Assembly: GCF_000250675.2 (NCBI RefSeq)
Contig: NC_018681.1
Location: forward strand, 7,874,001-7,938,000
Source: Nocardia brasiliensis ATCC 700358
GTDB taxonomy: Bacteria; Actinomycetota; Actinomycetes; Mycobacteriales; Mycobacteriaceae
Direction: 5' to 3'
Length of the DNA stretch: 64,000 bases
The notes under the pieces are model-generated. The model saw only the letters and a program-made list of their open reading frames with translations, was not told the origin of the DNA and did not search any database. Of this stretch, positions 15,562 to 27,657 are shown in pieces. Each line of letters starts with the position of its first letter. The stretch's first letter is position 1. The translations under genes were made by a program, and so were the position numbers.

Positions 15562-17070
15562 GTGACATCCACCGACATCAAACCGGCCGACCACGACACG
15601 GCACTCACGTCGGTCAATCCCGCCACGGGCGAGGTCATCGGCACGTACCCGATCGCCGACGAGGCGGCGGTGCGGGCAGCCGTGGCAAAGGCCAGGACCG
15701 CCGCCGCCACCTGGGGCGCGCTGAGCTTCGACGAACGGCGCACCCACCTGCTGCGCTGGTCGAGCCGGCTGGTCGCGGATTCGGACGAGTTCTGCAAGCT
15801 GATCCACGCCGAGAACGGCAAACCGCTCGACGACGCCTTCCTCGAACTGATGCTCGCGCTCGAGCACATCGCCTGGGCGGCCAAGAACGCCAAGAAGCTG
15901 CTCTCGCCGAAGAAGGTCGCACCCGGCGCGTTCATGTCGAACTTCGCCGCCCGGGTCGAGCAGCGCCCGCTCGGGGTCGTCGGCGTGATCGGCCCGTGGA
16001 ACTATCCCGTCTACACCCCGAACGGGTCCATCGGTTACGCGCTGGCCGCAGGCAACACCGTGGTGTTCAAGCCGAGCGAATACTCCACCGGCATCGGCAA
16101 TTTCCTGGCCGAAGCGTTCGCCAAGGCCAATCCGGAACTGCCCGAAGGCGTGTTCATCACCGTCAACGGTTCCGGTGCGACCGGGGCGGCGCTGGTCAAG
16201 GCCGATATCGACAAGATCGCGTTCACCGGCTCCACCGCGACCGGCAAGCGGATCATGGCGGCGGCCGCCGAGAACCTCACCCCGGTGCTGCTCGAATGCG
16301 GCGGCAAGGACGCGGTGATCGTCGCGGGTGACGCCGACGTGAAGGCCGCCGCCGACGCGGTCGCCTGGGGCGCCACCGCCAACAGCGGCCAGACCTGCGC
16401 GGGCGTGGAGCGGGTGTACGTCGACCGCTCGGTGCGCGAGGAATTCGTCGCCGAGCTCAAGAAGATCCTGGAGAAGGTCGGCCCCGGCGAAGGCGAGGGC
16501 GCGGCGTACGGCCCGATGACCATGCCGAGCCAGATCGACATCGTGCGCAAGCACATCGATGACGCGCTGAAGAACGGCGGCACCGCCGTGCTCGGCGGCC
16601 CGGAATCGGTGAAGGCGCCGTTCATCGAACCGGTCGTGCTGCTCGACGTGGACGAGAACTCGCAGGCCGTGCAGGAGGAGACCTTCGGCCCGACGGTCAC
16701 CATCCGCACCGTGAACGGCGTGGACGAGGCGGTCGAGCTGGCGAACAACAACCGGTACGGGCTGTCCTCGGCGGTCTACTCGAAGAAGAACGGGCTCGAC
16801 ATCGCGCGCAGGCTGCACGTCGGGGCCACCTCGGTGAACTCGGTGCTCGCCTTCGCGGCCATCCCCGGCCTGCCGTTCGGCGGCGTCCGCGACTCCGGCA
16901 TCGGCCGCATCCACGGCGAGCCCGGCCTGCGCGAGTTCTCCCGCCCGCACGCGATCGCGGTGCAGCGCTTCGCGATTCCCGGCATGGCGCTGCTCAGCTA
17001 CTCGCGCACCCAGTCCACCATGAAGCTGCTGCGCAAGCTGGTCCCCTTCATCCACGGACGGCACAAGTAG
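15562..17070 (+). CDS. aldehyde dehydrogenase (succinate-semialdehyde-type)
   Basis: 502 residues of the NAD(P)-dependent aldehyde dehydrogenase superfamily. The cofactor region is VIGPWNYPVYTPNGSIGYAL and FTGSTATGKRI, the general base is in LLECGGKDAV, and the catalytic Cys is in NSGQTCAGVERV. The C-terminus (SYSRTQSTMKLLRKLVPFIHG) resembles succinate-semialdehyde and fatty-aldehyde enzymes that associate with membranes. GAGGAG precedes the GTG start. A fatty-aldehyde role would suit the alkane genes, but this is inference. Confidence 0.88.
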   Translation: MTSTDIKPADHDTALTSVNPATGEVIGTYPIADEAAVRAAVAKARTAAATWGALSFDERRTHLLRWSSRLVADSDEFCKLIHAENGKPLDDAFLELMLALEHIAWAAKNAKKLLSPKKVAPGAFMSNFAARVEQRPLGVVGVIGPWNYPVYTPNGSIGYALAAGNTVVFKPSEYSTGIGNFLAEAFAKANPELPEGVFITVNGSGATGAALVKADIDKIAFTGSTATGKRIMAAAAENLTPVLLECGGKDAVIVAGDADVKAAADAVAWGATANSGQTCAGVERVYVDRSVREEFVAELKKILEKVGPGEGEGAAYGPMTMPSQIDIVRKHIDDALKNGGTAVLGGPESVKAPFIEPVVLLDVDENSQAVQEETFGPTVTIRTVNGVDEAVELANNNRYGLSSAVYSKKNGLDIARRLHVGATSVNSVLAFAAIPGLPFGGVRDSGIGRIHGEPGLREFSRPHAIAVQRFAIPGMALLSYSRTQSTMKLLRKLVPFIHGRHK

Positions 17071-17109
17071 CGAACACCGCCCGCGTGTCCGCCGGGGCGA
17101 GCTGAGAAG

Positions 17110-18411
17110 ATGGAACACGTGAGTTTCTGGCCAGCGCCCCATGTCGATGTCCCTGTGCACGCGACCGTGACCCTGCCCGGGTCGAAATCGATCACGAACC
17201 GGGCATTGATCCTGGCCGCCCTGGCGGACGGGCCCTCCACCCTGTCCGGGGCGCTGCGCAGCCGCGACACCAATCTGATGATCGCGGCGCTCAGCGCGCT
17301 GGGTGCGGTCATCGAGGGTGACGGTGACACGCTCACCGTCACCCCGGCCACGCTGCGCGGCGGCACCGTGGACTGCGGGCTCGCGGGCACCGTGATGCGG
17401 TTCCTGCCGCCGGTGGCCACCCTGGCCGCGGGCGAGGTGGCCTTCGACGGCGACGCGCAGGCCCGGGTCCGCCCGCTCAGCACGATCCTGGCCGCGCTGC
17501 GCCACCTCGGCGCCGAAATCGACGGCGACGCACTGCCTTTCACGGTGCACGGCAAGGGCGCGCTGCGCGGCGGCACCGTCACCATCGACGCGTCCGGATC
17601 CTCGCAGTTCGTCTCGGGTCTGCTGCTGTCCGCGGCCCGGTTCGACGAGGGCCTGACCGTGCACCACGACGGCAAGGCGCTGCCGTCGATGCCGCACATC
17701 GAGATGACCGTCGAGATGCTGCGCCGCGCGGACGTGCAGGTGCAGACGCCCGCGGACAGCCGCCAGGCGCAGACCTGGGTCGTCACGCCGGGCCCCATCC
17801 GCGCGGTGGAATGGGATATCGAACCCGACCTGTCCAATGCGACACCGTTTCTCGCGGCCGCCGCGGTCACCGGCGGCGAGGTGCGCATCCCGCACTGGCC
17901 GCGGCTGACCACGCAGCCGGGCGACGTGATCCGGGAGATCCTGGTGCGGATGGGCGCCGAGGCGCGCATCTTCGACGGCGTGCTCACCGTGCACGGCCCG
18001 GATCGGCTGGCCGGCATCGACATCGACCTGCACGACGTCGGCGAACTCACCCCCACCGTCGCCGCGCTGGCCGCCCTGGCCGACTCCCCCTCCGTGCTGC
18101 GCGGCATCGCGCACCTGCGCGGCCACGAAACCGACCGCCTCGCCGCCCTGTCCACCGAGATCAACCGGCTCGGCGGCAAGGTCACCGAGACCGAGGACGG
18201 GCTCGAGATCGTGCCGGCCACGCTGCACGGCGGGCGCTGGCACTCCTACGCCGACCACCGGATGGCAACGGCCGGAGCCATTCTCGGCCTGCGCGTGCCC
18301 GGCATCGAGATCGAGGACATCGGCACCACCGCGAAGACGCTGCCGAATTTCGTCGCGCTGTGGCAGCAGATGCTCGACTCGCCGTCGGCCGATCAGGAGG
18401 CGGCGCACTGA
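17110..18411 (+). CDS. aroA: EPSP synthase (3-phosphoshikimate 1-carboxyvinyltransferase)
   Basis: 433 residues. It joins phosphoenolpyruvate to shikimate-3-phosphate in aromatic amino acid synthesis. Visible are LPGSKSITNRALILAALA near the start, GLAGTVMRFLPPVATL in the PEP-binding loop, SGSSQFVSGLLL, and the C-terminal YADHRMATAGAILGL. The stop overlaps the probable CTG start of rsgA, the two genes forming an operon as in Rv3227-Rv3228. Confidence 0.95.
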   Translation: MEHVSFWPAPHVDVPVHATVTLPGSKSITNRALILAALADGPSTLSGALRSRDTNLMIAALSALGAVIEGDGDTLTVTPATLRGGTVDCGLAGTVMRFLPPVATLAAGEVAFDGDAQARVRPLSTILAALRHLGAEIDGDALPFTVHGKGALRGGTVTIDASGSSQFVSGLLLSAARFDEGLTVHHDGKALPSMPHIEMTVEMLRRADVQVQTPADSRQAQTWVVTPGPIRAVEWDIEPDLSNATPFLAAAAVTGGEVRIPHWPRLTTQPGDVIREILVRMGAEARIFDGVLTVHGPDRLAGIDIDLHDVGELTPTVAALAALADSPSVLRGIAHLRGHETDRLAALSTEINRLGGKVTETEDGLEIVPATLHGGRWHSYADHRMATAGAILGLRVPGIEIEDIGTTAKTLPNFVALWQQMLDSPSADQEAAH

Positions 18412-19394
18412 GAAAGCGCGAGTACGACGAATCCGACGTCCGGGTGCGCCCGGGCAAGAGTTCGCGTCCGCGCACGAAAACCCGTCCGCAGCACAATGAT
18501 GCCGAACCCGCCATGGTGGTGTCGGTGGACCGGGGCCGCTGGGGCTGTGTGCTCGGCGGGGATCCGGCCAAGCAGATCGTCGCCATGCGGGCCAGGGAAC
18601 TCGGCCGCACCCCCATCGTGGTCGGCGATCAGGTGGACGTGGTCGGCGACCTGTCCGGCAAACCCGACACGCTGGCCCGCATCGTACGGGTCACCGATCG
18701 CCGAACGGTGTTGCGGCGCACCGCCGATGACACCGACCCGTTCGAACGCATCGTGGTCGGCAACGCCGAACAGCTGTTCATCGTCGTCGCCCTCGCCGAC
18801 CCGCCGCCGCGCACCGGTTTCGTCGAGCGCTGCATGGTCGCGGCGTTCGCCGGCGGGCTGCGGCCGGTGTTGTGCCTGACCAAGCACGATCTGGACGCCG
18901 CATCCGAATTCGCTTCCGCCTTCGAAGATCTCGATCTCACCATCGTCTACGGCGGGATCGAGGATCCGCTGGAACCGGTGCTCGAACTGCTGCACGATCG
19001 GCTCACCGCGTTCATCGGGCACTCCGGCGTCGGCAAGTCGACGCTGGTGAATCGTCTTGTGCCGGACGCGTATCGGGCCGTCGGCGCGGTATCCGGGGTC
19101 GGCAAGGGCAAGCACACCTCCACCCAGTCGGTGGCGCTGCCGCTGCCCGCGGGCGGCTGGGTGATCGACACCCCCGGCGTGCGCTCCTTCGGCCTGGCCC
19201 ACATCACCCCCGACGACGTGGTCGCCGCCTTCAGCGACCTCGCCGCCGCCATCGAGGACTGTCCCCGCGGCTGCACCCACCTCGGCCCGCCCGCCGACCC
19301 GGAGTGCGCCCTGGACCAGCTCCCCGGCAAGGAGCGCCGGGTCGCCGCCATCCGCGTCCTGCTCAACGCCCTGAACAGCAACGAAAACTATTAG
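18408..19394 (+). CDS. rsgA: ribosome small-subunit GTPase RsgA
   Basis: 328 residues, an assembly GTPase of the 30S subunit. An OB fold is followed by the circularly permuted GTPase order G4 (LTKHDLD), G1 (GHSGVGKSTL), G3 (DTPGVRSFG), then a zinc knuckle (CPRGC, His, Cys). The conserved N-terminus YDESDVRVR lies upstream of the first GTG (18444). The start is therefore best placed at CTG 18408, exactly seven bases after AGGAGG (18395-18400), overlapping the aroA stop as CTGA. A GTG at 18360 lacks a ribosome site. Confidence 0.93.
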   Translation: MRKREYDESDVRVRPGKSSRPRTKTRPQHNDAEPAMVVSVDRGRWGCVLGGDPAKQIVAMRARELGRTPIVVGDQVDVVGDLSGKPDTLARIVRVTDRRTVLRRTADDTDPFERIVVGNAEQLFIVVALADPPPRTGFVERCMVAAFAGGLRPVLCLTKHDLDAASEFASAFEDLDLTIVYGGIEDPLEPVLELLHDRLTAFIGHSGVGKSTLVNRLVPDAYRAVGAVSGVGKGKHTSTQSVALPLPAGGWVIDTPGVRSFGLAHITPDDVVAAFSDLAAAIEDCPRGCTHLGPPADPECALDQLPGKERRVAAIRVLLNALNSNENY

Positions 19395-19427
19395 CCGCCA
19401 GGCACTCCCGGCTCTACACTGCCGTCC

Positions 19428-19904
19428 ATGCGTTACGTCGATCTGAATGCGACGGTCGGCGAGCTCACCGGGGTGCTCAGCCCCGCGCCCTACCTCCGGC
19501 GGCTGCCCGAGCTGGCCGTCGAGTTACCCATGGGCGCAAGGGCTTTCGCCACCGATCCGGAGCACTACGACTTCTACGGCAAGCGCTGCGTGAAAGACCT
19601 GAAGTTCCTGGACGTCCGGGACACCGACACCGGAGTCGAGCTCCGGCTCCGGCACAACTGCTGGAAACACGACGAAGACCTGACCATCCGCTACACCGCG
19701 CCGACGGACCGCGTCGTCACGCTCGGCGATCCGGGGCGTACCGGATTCCACGAATTGATCCTCGACGAAATCCTGCCGCATCCGGACGGCTGCACCCACG
19801 AACTCGTCTTCCACACCGGCACCGTCATGGTCACCTGCGCGGATCTCGCCGCCGACTGGACCGCGGCGGACTGTGCCGCCCTGCCGCAGCGCCGGGACCA
19901 TTGA
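19428..19904 (+). CDS. conserved hypothetical protein
   Basis: 158 residues starting MRYVDLNATVGELTGVL. It is soluble and rich in aromatic and charged residues (DPEHYDFYGKRCVKDLKFLDV, then RHNCWKHDEDL). Third-position GC and length argue for a real gene. I recognise no family and see no catalytic or binding motif. It stands between rsgA and the NTF2-like gene, where M. tuberculosis has different genes. Confidence 0.7.
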   Translation: MRYVDLNATVGELTGVLSPAPYLRRLPELAVELPMGARAFATDPEHYDFYGKRCVKDLKFLDVRDTDTGVELRLRHNCWKHDEDLTIRYTAPTDRVVTLGDPGRTGFHELILDEILPHPDGCTHELVFHTGTVMVTCADLAADWTAADCAALPQRRDH

Positions 19905-19952
19905 TCAGCTGGGGACCTTCCCCAGTGATCATCTTTCAGCCGGACAACGCGT

Positions 19953-20354
19953 TCAGCCGGACAGCGCGGCGCGCGACCGGTCCTGGCCGTCGGGCTGGCC
20001 GGGGGCGAACGGCCACTCCTCGAACCAGGTGCAGCGGCCCTGGTCGTCGAAGCGCAGTATCCACAGGTCGCGCCAGCGGGCCGGTTGATCGAGGTAGTCG
20101 ACCTCGGCCCGGACCACCGCGGTGACGCCGTCGACCGCGACGACTTCGGGCTCGATCGTGAACGATTCGCCCGGACCGTCGCGCCCGGCCTCCCAGAACT
20201 TCGCGAGCGCGGGTAGCCCGGTGAGCGGTTCGGCCCACGGGGAAACGAGATATCCGATGTCAGGGGCGAAGAGGTCGCCGAGATGCTCGGTACCAGGCTC
20301 CCGCCAGGCCCGTTCGTACGCGCCGACCCATGCCTGCACTGTGCTCCGGTCCAC
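19953..20354 (-). CDS. SnoaL-like/NTF2-family protein
   Basis: About 133 residues beginning DRSTVQAWVGAYERAWREPG, a typical start of actinobacterial SnoaL-like alpha+beta barrel proteins. It continues with LFAPDIGYLVSPWAEPLTGL and ends in FDDQGRCTWFEEWPF. Family members are small cyclases, isomerases or unknown. I chose the GTG at 20354; a GTG at 20432 is in frame but sits against the secA terminator. The reaction cannot be inferred. Confidence 0.75.
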   Translation of the reverse strand: MDRSTVQAWVGAYERAWREPGTEHLGDLFAPDIGYLVSPWAEPLTGLPALAKFWEAGRDGPGESFTIEPEVVAVDGVTAVVRAEVDYLDQPARWRDLWILRFDDQGRCTWFEEWPFAPGQPDGQDRSRAALSG

Positions 20355-20445
20355 GCCGGGCCAAGTTACGCCGCTTCCCGGCTCCGCGTGCGACTTCCGC
20401 CGCAAATCCGACTGGGCAACGGGTTTGCGCACGCCGGGGAAATAG

Positions 20446-20480
20446 GAAACGCCCCGGGGCCGAAGCTCCGGGGCGCTTTC
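20446..20480 (-). terminator. secA terminator
   Basis: CGCCCCGG (20450-20457) pairs with CCGGGGCG (20468-20475). In the secA direction the stem is followed by TTTCC. It lies 15 bases after the secA stop. Confidence 0.7.
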
Positions 20481-20494
20481 CTGTTCGAGTTGTC

Positions 20495-23359
<2,865 letters not shown>

Positions 23360-23594
23360 GGGTCTCGTCAGTCCTCTGGTCGGTGTGTCAGTCGTGTCGA
23401 TCGGCGCCGGGCCGAGGGTGGACACCCGGCCGGCGTGCGGGCTCGCGCGCCGGGCGCGGATTCCGCTGCACGGTTCATGGTAATGCGGTGCCGATCGTAG
23501 GCGTCGACAAGCAGCGGTGTTCGGTCACGCCGCAGGAACGAGCCTGCGTAGTCACCCGGCACCGGGGCACCTGCCGTGTCGTCCGCCCTGGTAC

Positions 23595-24134
23595 TCACAG
23601 TACGCGGAACGCGGTCAGCTGCCAGCCCGCCCGATGCAACGCGACCCGCGCGGCGACCGCGAAGATCCGGTGGCCACGTTGGTACGTGCCGTACACCTCG
23701 GCGGTTTTCGGCCCCGCAGGTTCGACGCCGATCTTGGTCAGCTGCGCGGGCCCGAGGGCGGCGCCCCGCGGCGCGGTCCGGGCCAGCGTCTCGAGCGCGG
23801 CGAACACCGACGCGGAGGTCAGCGGCCGCACCTGCGCGACCGGTCGCCTGCCGTCGAGCACCTCGAGCACCAGCCGCAGCGAATTCTCCGCGAATCGATG
23901 TGCCGCCGAACCTGTTTCGGTCTCGGTCCCGTACGATGTAAGGCGTCCGTCGTGCCGGGCGCGTCGACCCGCGGCCCGTGCGGAAGACCCGCTGTGTGAC
24001 GGCATGCGACGGCAGGGCAACGCCGCTCGTGGTGACGACGCAGCAGGCCGCGGCTGATCCCCGGCCGTACGATCACGGTCCAGCGGCGGTTCGAAATGTG
24101 GCGCGGGCGAAAGCGACGGTCGCCGACTGTGCAT
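23595..24134 (-). CDS. Rv3235-family protein (DUF6459)
   Basis: 179 residues. A basic, proline/arginine-rich N-terminal half is followed by a conserved C-terminal domain: VLEVLDGRRPVAQVRPLTS, then VFAALETLART, and the final VAARVALHRAGWQLTAFRVL. Its neighbours (WS/DGAT gene, secA) match the Rv3234c-Rv3240c neighbourhood. AGGGGGA precedes the ATG at 24134 with six-base spacing. No function is known. The Rv3235-type domain is sometimes described as helical and ribosome/translocon linked, but I see nothing that shows it. Confidence 0.8.
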   Translation of the reverse strand: MHSRRPSLSPAPHFEPPLDRDRTAGDQPRPAASSPRAALPCRRMPSHSGSSARAAGRRARHDGRLTSYGTETETGSAAHRFAENSLRLVLEVLDGRRPVAQVRPLTSASVFAALETLARTAPRGAALGPAQLTKIGVEPAGPKTAEVYGTYQRGHRIFAVAARVALHRAGWQLTAFRVL

Positions 24135-24315
24135 CCCATGTCCCCCTGTGATCGAATCGAGTCCCCGAGCTCGAATCAGACAGCCTGCCACGGAAGCCAG
24201 GACGGGTAAAGGGGAATGTCGATATCGCCGGATACGCCACAGCGGACAAGCTGAATCGTTGGGGCGACAGCACAATGGGGCGTGAGACGGCATCGGAAAA
24301 GGAGCACCGGGCAGC

Positions 24316-25731
24316 GTGATCACGAGACTGACCCCGCAGGACGCGTCCTTCTACCGGCTCGAGTCCAGCAGTAATCCGATCCATATCGGCTCCCTCGCGA
24401 TCCTGCGGCACACCGATCCCGATTCCGCGGTCCCCGCGCTGGACTACGACCGGCTCGTCGATCTGGTCGAGGCCCGCCTCTCGCTGGTGCCCCGCTATCG
24501 CCGCAAGGTGCGCGAGATCCCGCTCGCGCTCGGGCGTCCGGTCTGGGTGGAGGACAGCGCCTTCGACATCACCTATCACATCCGCCGCTCCGCGCTGCCC
24601 GCCCCGGGCACCGACGCCCAGCTGCACGAGCTGGTCGCCCGGCTGTCCTCGCGCCCGCTCGACCAGACCCGGCCGCTGTGGGAGATGTACCTGATCGAGG
24701 GCCTGTCCGACGGCCGCTGCGCGCTGTTCACCAAGACGCATTCCGCGCTGGTCGACGGCGATACCGCGCTCGAGATCGGGCACGTCGTGCTCGACGCGGG
24801 CCCGTCACCGCGCGAACTCGCCGACGACGCGTGGCGCGCCCCGCGCGAGCCCGACGACATGGAACTGCTGCTCGGCGCGCTGACCCACCTGGCCGCGCAG
24901 CCGCGCGAAGCACTCGAGGTGGCCAGGCACGCGGGCGGCCAGGCGTTCGCGGTGATCGGCGCCGCCGGGCGGGCGGTGGACTCGGTGGTCACCGCGGTGC
25001 GCGCGGCGGCGAGCGGCACCCCGGACAGCCCGCTCAACGCGCGCATCTCGCGCAACCGGCGCTTCGATGTGGTGCGGACCGAACTGGAGGACTACCGCAA
25101 GATCCGCAAGCGCTTCGACTGCTCGATCAACGACGTCATCCTCGCGGTGGTCACCGGCGCGTTGCGCAACTGGCTGCTGTCGCGGGGCGAGACGCTCACC
25201 GAGCCGACCACGCTGCGGGCCGTGGTGCCGATGTCGGTGTACGTCGACGGGGTGGACGGCGCCCGGCTGAATCCGGCGAGCGAGGTGTCCTCGTTCCTGA
25301 TCGATCTGCCGGTCGGCGAACCCAATCCGGTGATGCGGCTCTCGCACATCGCGCACGCCACCGAGGCCAACGGCAGGCAGCGGCGCGGGGTGCGGGCCCG
25401 GACCCTGGTCCATCTCGCCGGGTTCGCTCCGGCGAGCCTGCATGCGATGAGTGTGCGTGCGGCGAGTACGTTCGCAGAGCACACGTTCAATCTGGTGATC
25501 ACCAACGCGCCGGGTCCGCAGACGCCGATGTACATCGGCGGCGCGCGGATGCTGGAGATGTATCCGGTGTCGCCGCTGCTGCGCAATCAGGCCTCGAGCA
25601 TCGGGATCACGTCCTACGACGGACGGGTCTTCTACGGACTCAACGCCGACCGCGACGCGATGGCCGACATCGGCGTGCTGGCCGCGTCGGTGCGCGATTC
25701 CATGGAGGAGATGCTCGGTGCCTGCGTCTGA
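24316..25731 (+). CDS. WS/DGAT-family acyltransferase-like protein (tgs3-like)
   Basis: 471 residues of the bifunctional wax ester synthase/diacylglycerol acyltransferase family, which make triacylglycerol or wax esters from acyl-CoA. It starts ITRLTPQDASFYRLESSSNP. The HHxxxDG active-site motif reads HSALVDG at residues 142-148, so the second, catalytic histidine is Ser143. LNLVITN-type motif FNLVITNAPGPQTPMY is present late. The position matches tgs3 (Rv3234c). Activity as an acyltransferase is therefore doubtful. Confidence 0.88.
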   Translation: MITRLTPQDASFYRLESSSNPIHIGSLAILRHTDPDSAVPALDYDRLVDLVEARLSLVPRYRRKVREIPLALGRPVWVEDSAFDITYHIRRSALPAPGTDAQLHELVARLSSRPLDQTRPLWEMYLIEGLSDGRCALFTKTHSALVDGDTALEIGHVVLDAGPSPRELADDAWRAPREPDDMELLLGALTHLAAQPREALEVARHAGGQAFAVIGAAGRAVDSVVTAVRAAASGTPDSPLNARISRNRRFDVVRTELEDYRKIRKRFDCSINDVILAVVTGALRNWLLSRGETLTEPTTLRAVVPMSVYVDGVDGARLNPASEVSSFLIDLPVGEPNPVMRLSHIAHATEANGRQRRGVRARTLVHLAGFAPASLHAMSVRAASTFAEHTFNLVITNAPGPQTPMYIGGARMLEMYPVSPLLRNQASSIGITSYDGRVFYGLNADRDAMADIGVLAASVRDSMEEMLGACV

Positions 25732-25741
25732 TCAGGAGAAA

Positions 25742-26281
25742 ATGCGGGTCTACATTCCCGCGACGGTGCCGATGCTGCGCGAGCTCGTCGCGAACCGGGA
25801 ACTGCGCCCGGTCGGCGGGACCGCGTTCGCGGTGACCCCGGCGCTGCGCGAGGCCTACGCCTCGGGCGACGACGAGGAGCTGGCCGAGGTCGCGATGGGC
25901 GAGGCCGCGCGGGCCTCGCTGCGCCTGCTCGCCGCCGAACGCGACGATCTCGACGAACCGGCCGACGACGCCGAGCCGGTGCCGACCGGCCGCCCGGTCT
26001 ATCGGCGCGCGGTGATCGCCGCCGACGTGACCGGCGCGAAGCTGCGGCCCGATCTCGACGACGCCGTGGTGAAGCTGCCGGGACTGCTGACCTACGACCA
26101 GATCGGCAGCGTGCACGTCGACCTGGCCCAGGCCGAACCGGAGGTGGCCAAGGCCGTCGACGTGGTGGACGCGGCGGACCTCGGCGACACCGACGCCGAA
26201 TTCGTGCTCGGCGACGCCGAGGACCACCAGCTCGCCTGGTATGCCGCGCAGGAACTGCCGTTCCTGCTCGAATTGCTCTGA
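25742..26281 (+). CDS. DUF6912/Rv3231c-like conserved protein
   Basis: 179 residues starting MRVYIPATVPMLRELVANREL, with YASGDDEELAEVAMGEAARASL and the end LAWYAAQELPFLLELL. It matches the family of Rv3231c. The protein is acidic and soluble with no recognisable catalytic motif. A GTG at 25718, overlapping the preceding gene by 14 bases, is an alternative start with a better-spaced GGAGG. Either way it is coupled to the WS/DGAT-like gene. Confidence 0.82.
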   Translation: MRVYIPATVPMLRELVANRELRPVGGTAFAVTPALREAYASGDDEELAEVAMGEAARASLRLLAAERDDLDEPADDAEPVPTGRPVYRRAVIAADVTGAKLRPDLDDAVVKLPGLLTYDQIGSVHVDLAQAEPEVAKAVDVVDAADLGDTDAEFVLGDAEDHQLAWYAAQELPFLLELL

Positions 26282-26394
26282 GCCGCGCGGTCACCGGACC
26301 GCGGCCCGAGGCGCTCCCCGGCCGAACCTACGATGCCGTAACCTTGCTGTGGCGTGGGCAGCGCATCCGACGAACAGGAAGATGAACGGCAGCG

Positions 26395-27552
26395 ATGAGC
26401 TCGAAAAATGGGGGATTCTCCGTGCGCGGCGTGCGGGAGTGGCTGGAAGCTCCGGCCGCGAGCGTCGCCGAACGCGGCGGCAAGTTGAACGTGCTGCGGG
26501 GAGCCGTGGCCCGGGTCACCACCCCGTTGCTGCCGGACGACTACCTGCACCTGGCCAACCCGCTGTGGTCGGCGCGCGAGCTGCGCGGCCGAATCGTGGA
26601 CGTGCGCAAGGAAACCGCCGACTCGGCCACCCTGGTGATCAAGCCGGGCTGGGGCTTCGACTTCAAATACGAACCCGGTCAGTACATCGGCATCGGTGTG
26701 CTCGTCGACGGTCGCTGGCACTGGCGTTCCTACTCGCTGACCTGCCCGCCGAACTGGTCGGACCCGGGCGTCGGAGGTAAGCGGGTCATCTCGATCGCGG
26801 TCAAGGCGATGCCGGAGGGATTCCTGTCCAGCCATCTGGTCAGTGGCGTCCCGGTCGGCACCGTGGTGCGCCTGGCCGCGCCGCAGGGCGGTTTCGTGCT
26901 GCCCTATCCGCCGCCGGAGCGGGTGCTGTTCCTCACCGCGGGCAGCGGCATCACCCCGGTCATGGCGATGCTGCGGGCGATGGACCGGCGCGATCTGGTC
27001 ACCGACGTGGTGCACCTGCACTCCGCGCACACCGCGCAGGACGTGATGTTCGGCGCCGAACTGCGCGATTTGCACGACCGGTACCCCAGTTTCACCTCCC
27101 ACCTGCACCTCACCGGCGAGCAGGGCAAGTTCGCGCTGGCCGACCTGGACACGAAGTTCCCCGACTGGCGCGAGCGCCAGACCTGGGCCTGCGGCCCGGC
27201 CGCGATGCTCGACGAGATCGAGCACCACTGGCGCGACGCCGGCCTGGCCGACCAGTTGCACGTCGAGCGATTCGAGATCGAGCGCTCCGCGGTGGGCGAG
27301 GGCGGCACGGTCAGCTTCGGCAAGACCGGGCGTACGGTCGAGGTGGACGGCGCGACCAGCCTGCTCGAAGCGGGCGAGTCGGCCGGCGTGCAGATGCCGT
27401 TCGGCTGCCGGATGGGCATCTGCCAAACCTGTGTCGTGACACTGAGTTCCGGCTACGTGCGCGATCTGCGCAACGGCGACGAGCATCGCGAAGGCGACAA
27501 GGTGCAGACCTGCATCTCCGCCGCGGCGGGCGACTGCACGCTCGACGTCTAG
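26395..27552 (+). CDS. ferredoxin reductase with C-terminal 2Fe-2S domain
   Basis: 385 residues. An FAD-binding region with RSYSLTCPP (about 115-123) is followed by an NAD(P)H region (LFLTAGSGITPVMAMLRAM) and a plant-type 2Fe-2S domain with CRMGICQTC plus a later Cys in VQTCISAAAG. It is the counterpart of Rv3230c, known to pass electrons from NADPH to the stearoyl-CoA desaturase DesA3. The next gene, 105 bases on, is that desaturase. Confidence 0.93.
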   Translation: MSSKNGGFSVRGVREWLEAPAASVAERGGKLNVLRGAVARVTTPLLPDDYLHLANPLWSARELRGRIVDVRKETADSATLVIKPGWGFDFKYEPGQYIGIGVLVDGRWHWRSYSLTCPPNWSDPGVGGKRVISIAVKAMPEGFLSSHLVSGVPVGTVVRLAAPQGGFVLPYPPPERVLFLTAGSGITPVMAMLRAMDRRDLVTDVVHLHSAHTAQDVMFGAELRDLHDRYPSFTSHLHLTGEQGKFALADLDTKFPDWRERQTWACGPAAMLDEIEHHWRDAGLADQLHVERFEIERSAVGEGGTVSFGKTGRTVEVDGATSLLEAGESAGVQMPFGCRMGICQTCVVTLSSGYVRDLRNGDEHREGDKVQTCISAAAGDCTLDV

Positions 27553-27657
27553 ACGACGCCGCGGCGCGCCGGGCAACGCGGCCCGGCGACGACGACACGG
27601 CAGCACGGGGCGCCCTTGGGTACCCTCGAAGCAAATCGAGTAGGGAAAGGACCCCCG

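Noticed and set aside
15460..18408. 982-codon open frame antisense to aldehyde dehydrogenase and aroA
   Set aside because: Both genes on the plus strand have intact motifs; the antisense protein is a low-complexity Arg/Gly/His sequence.
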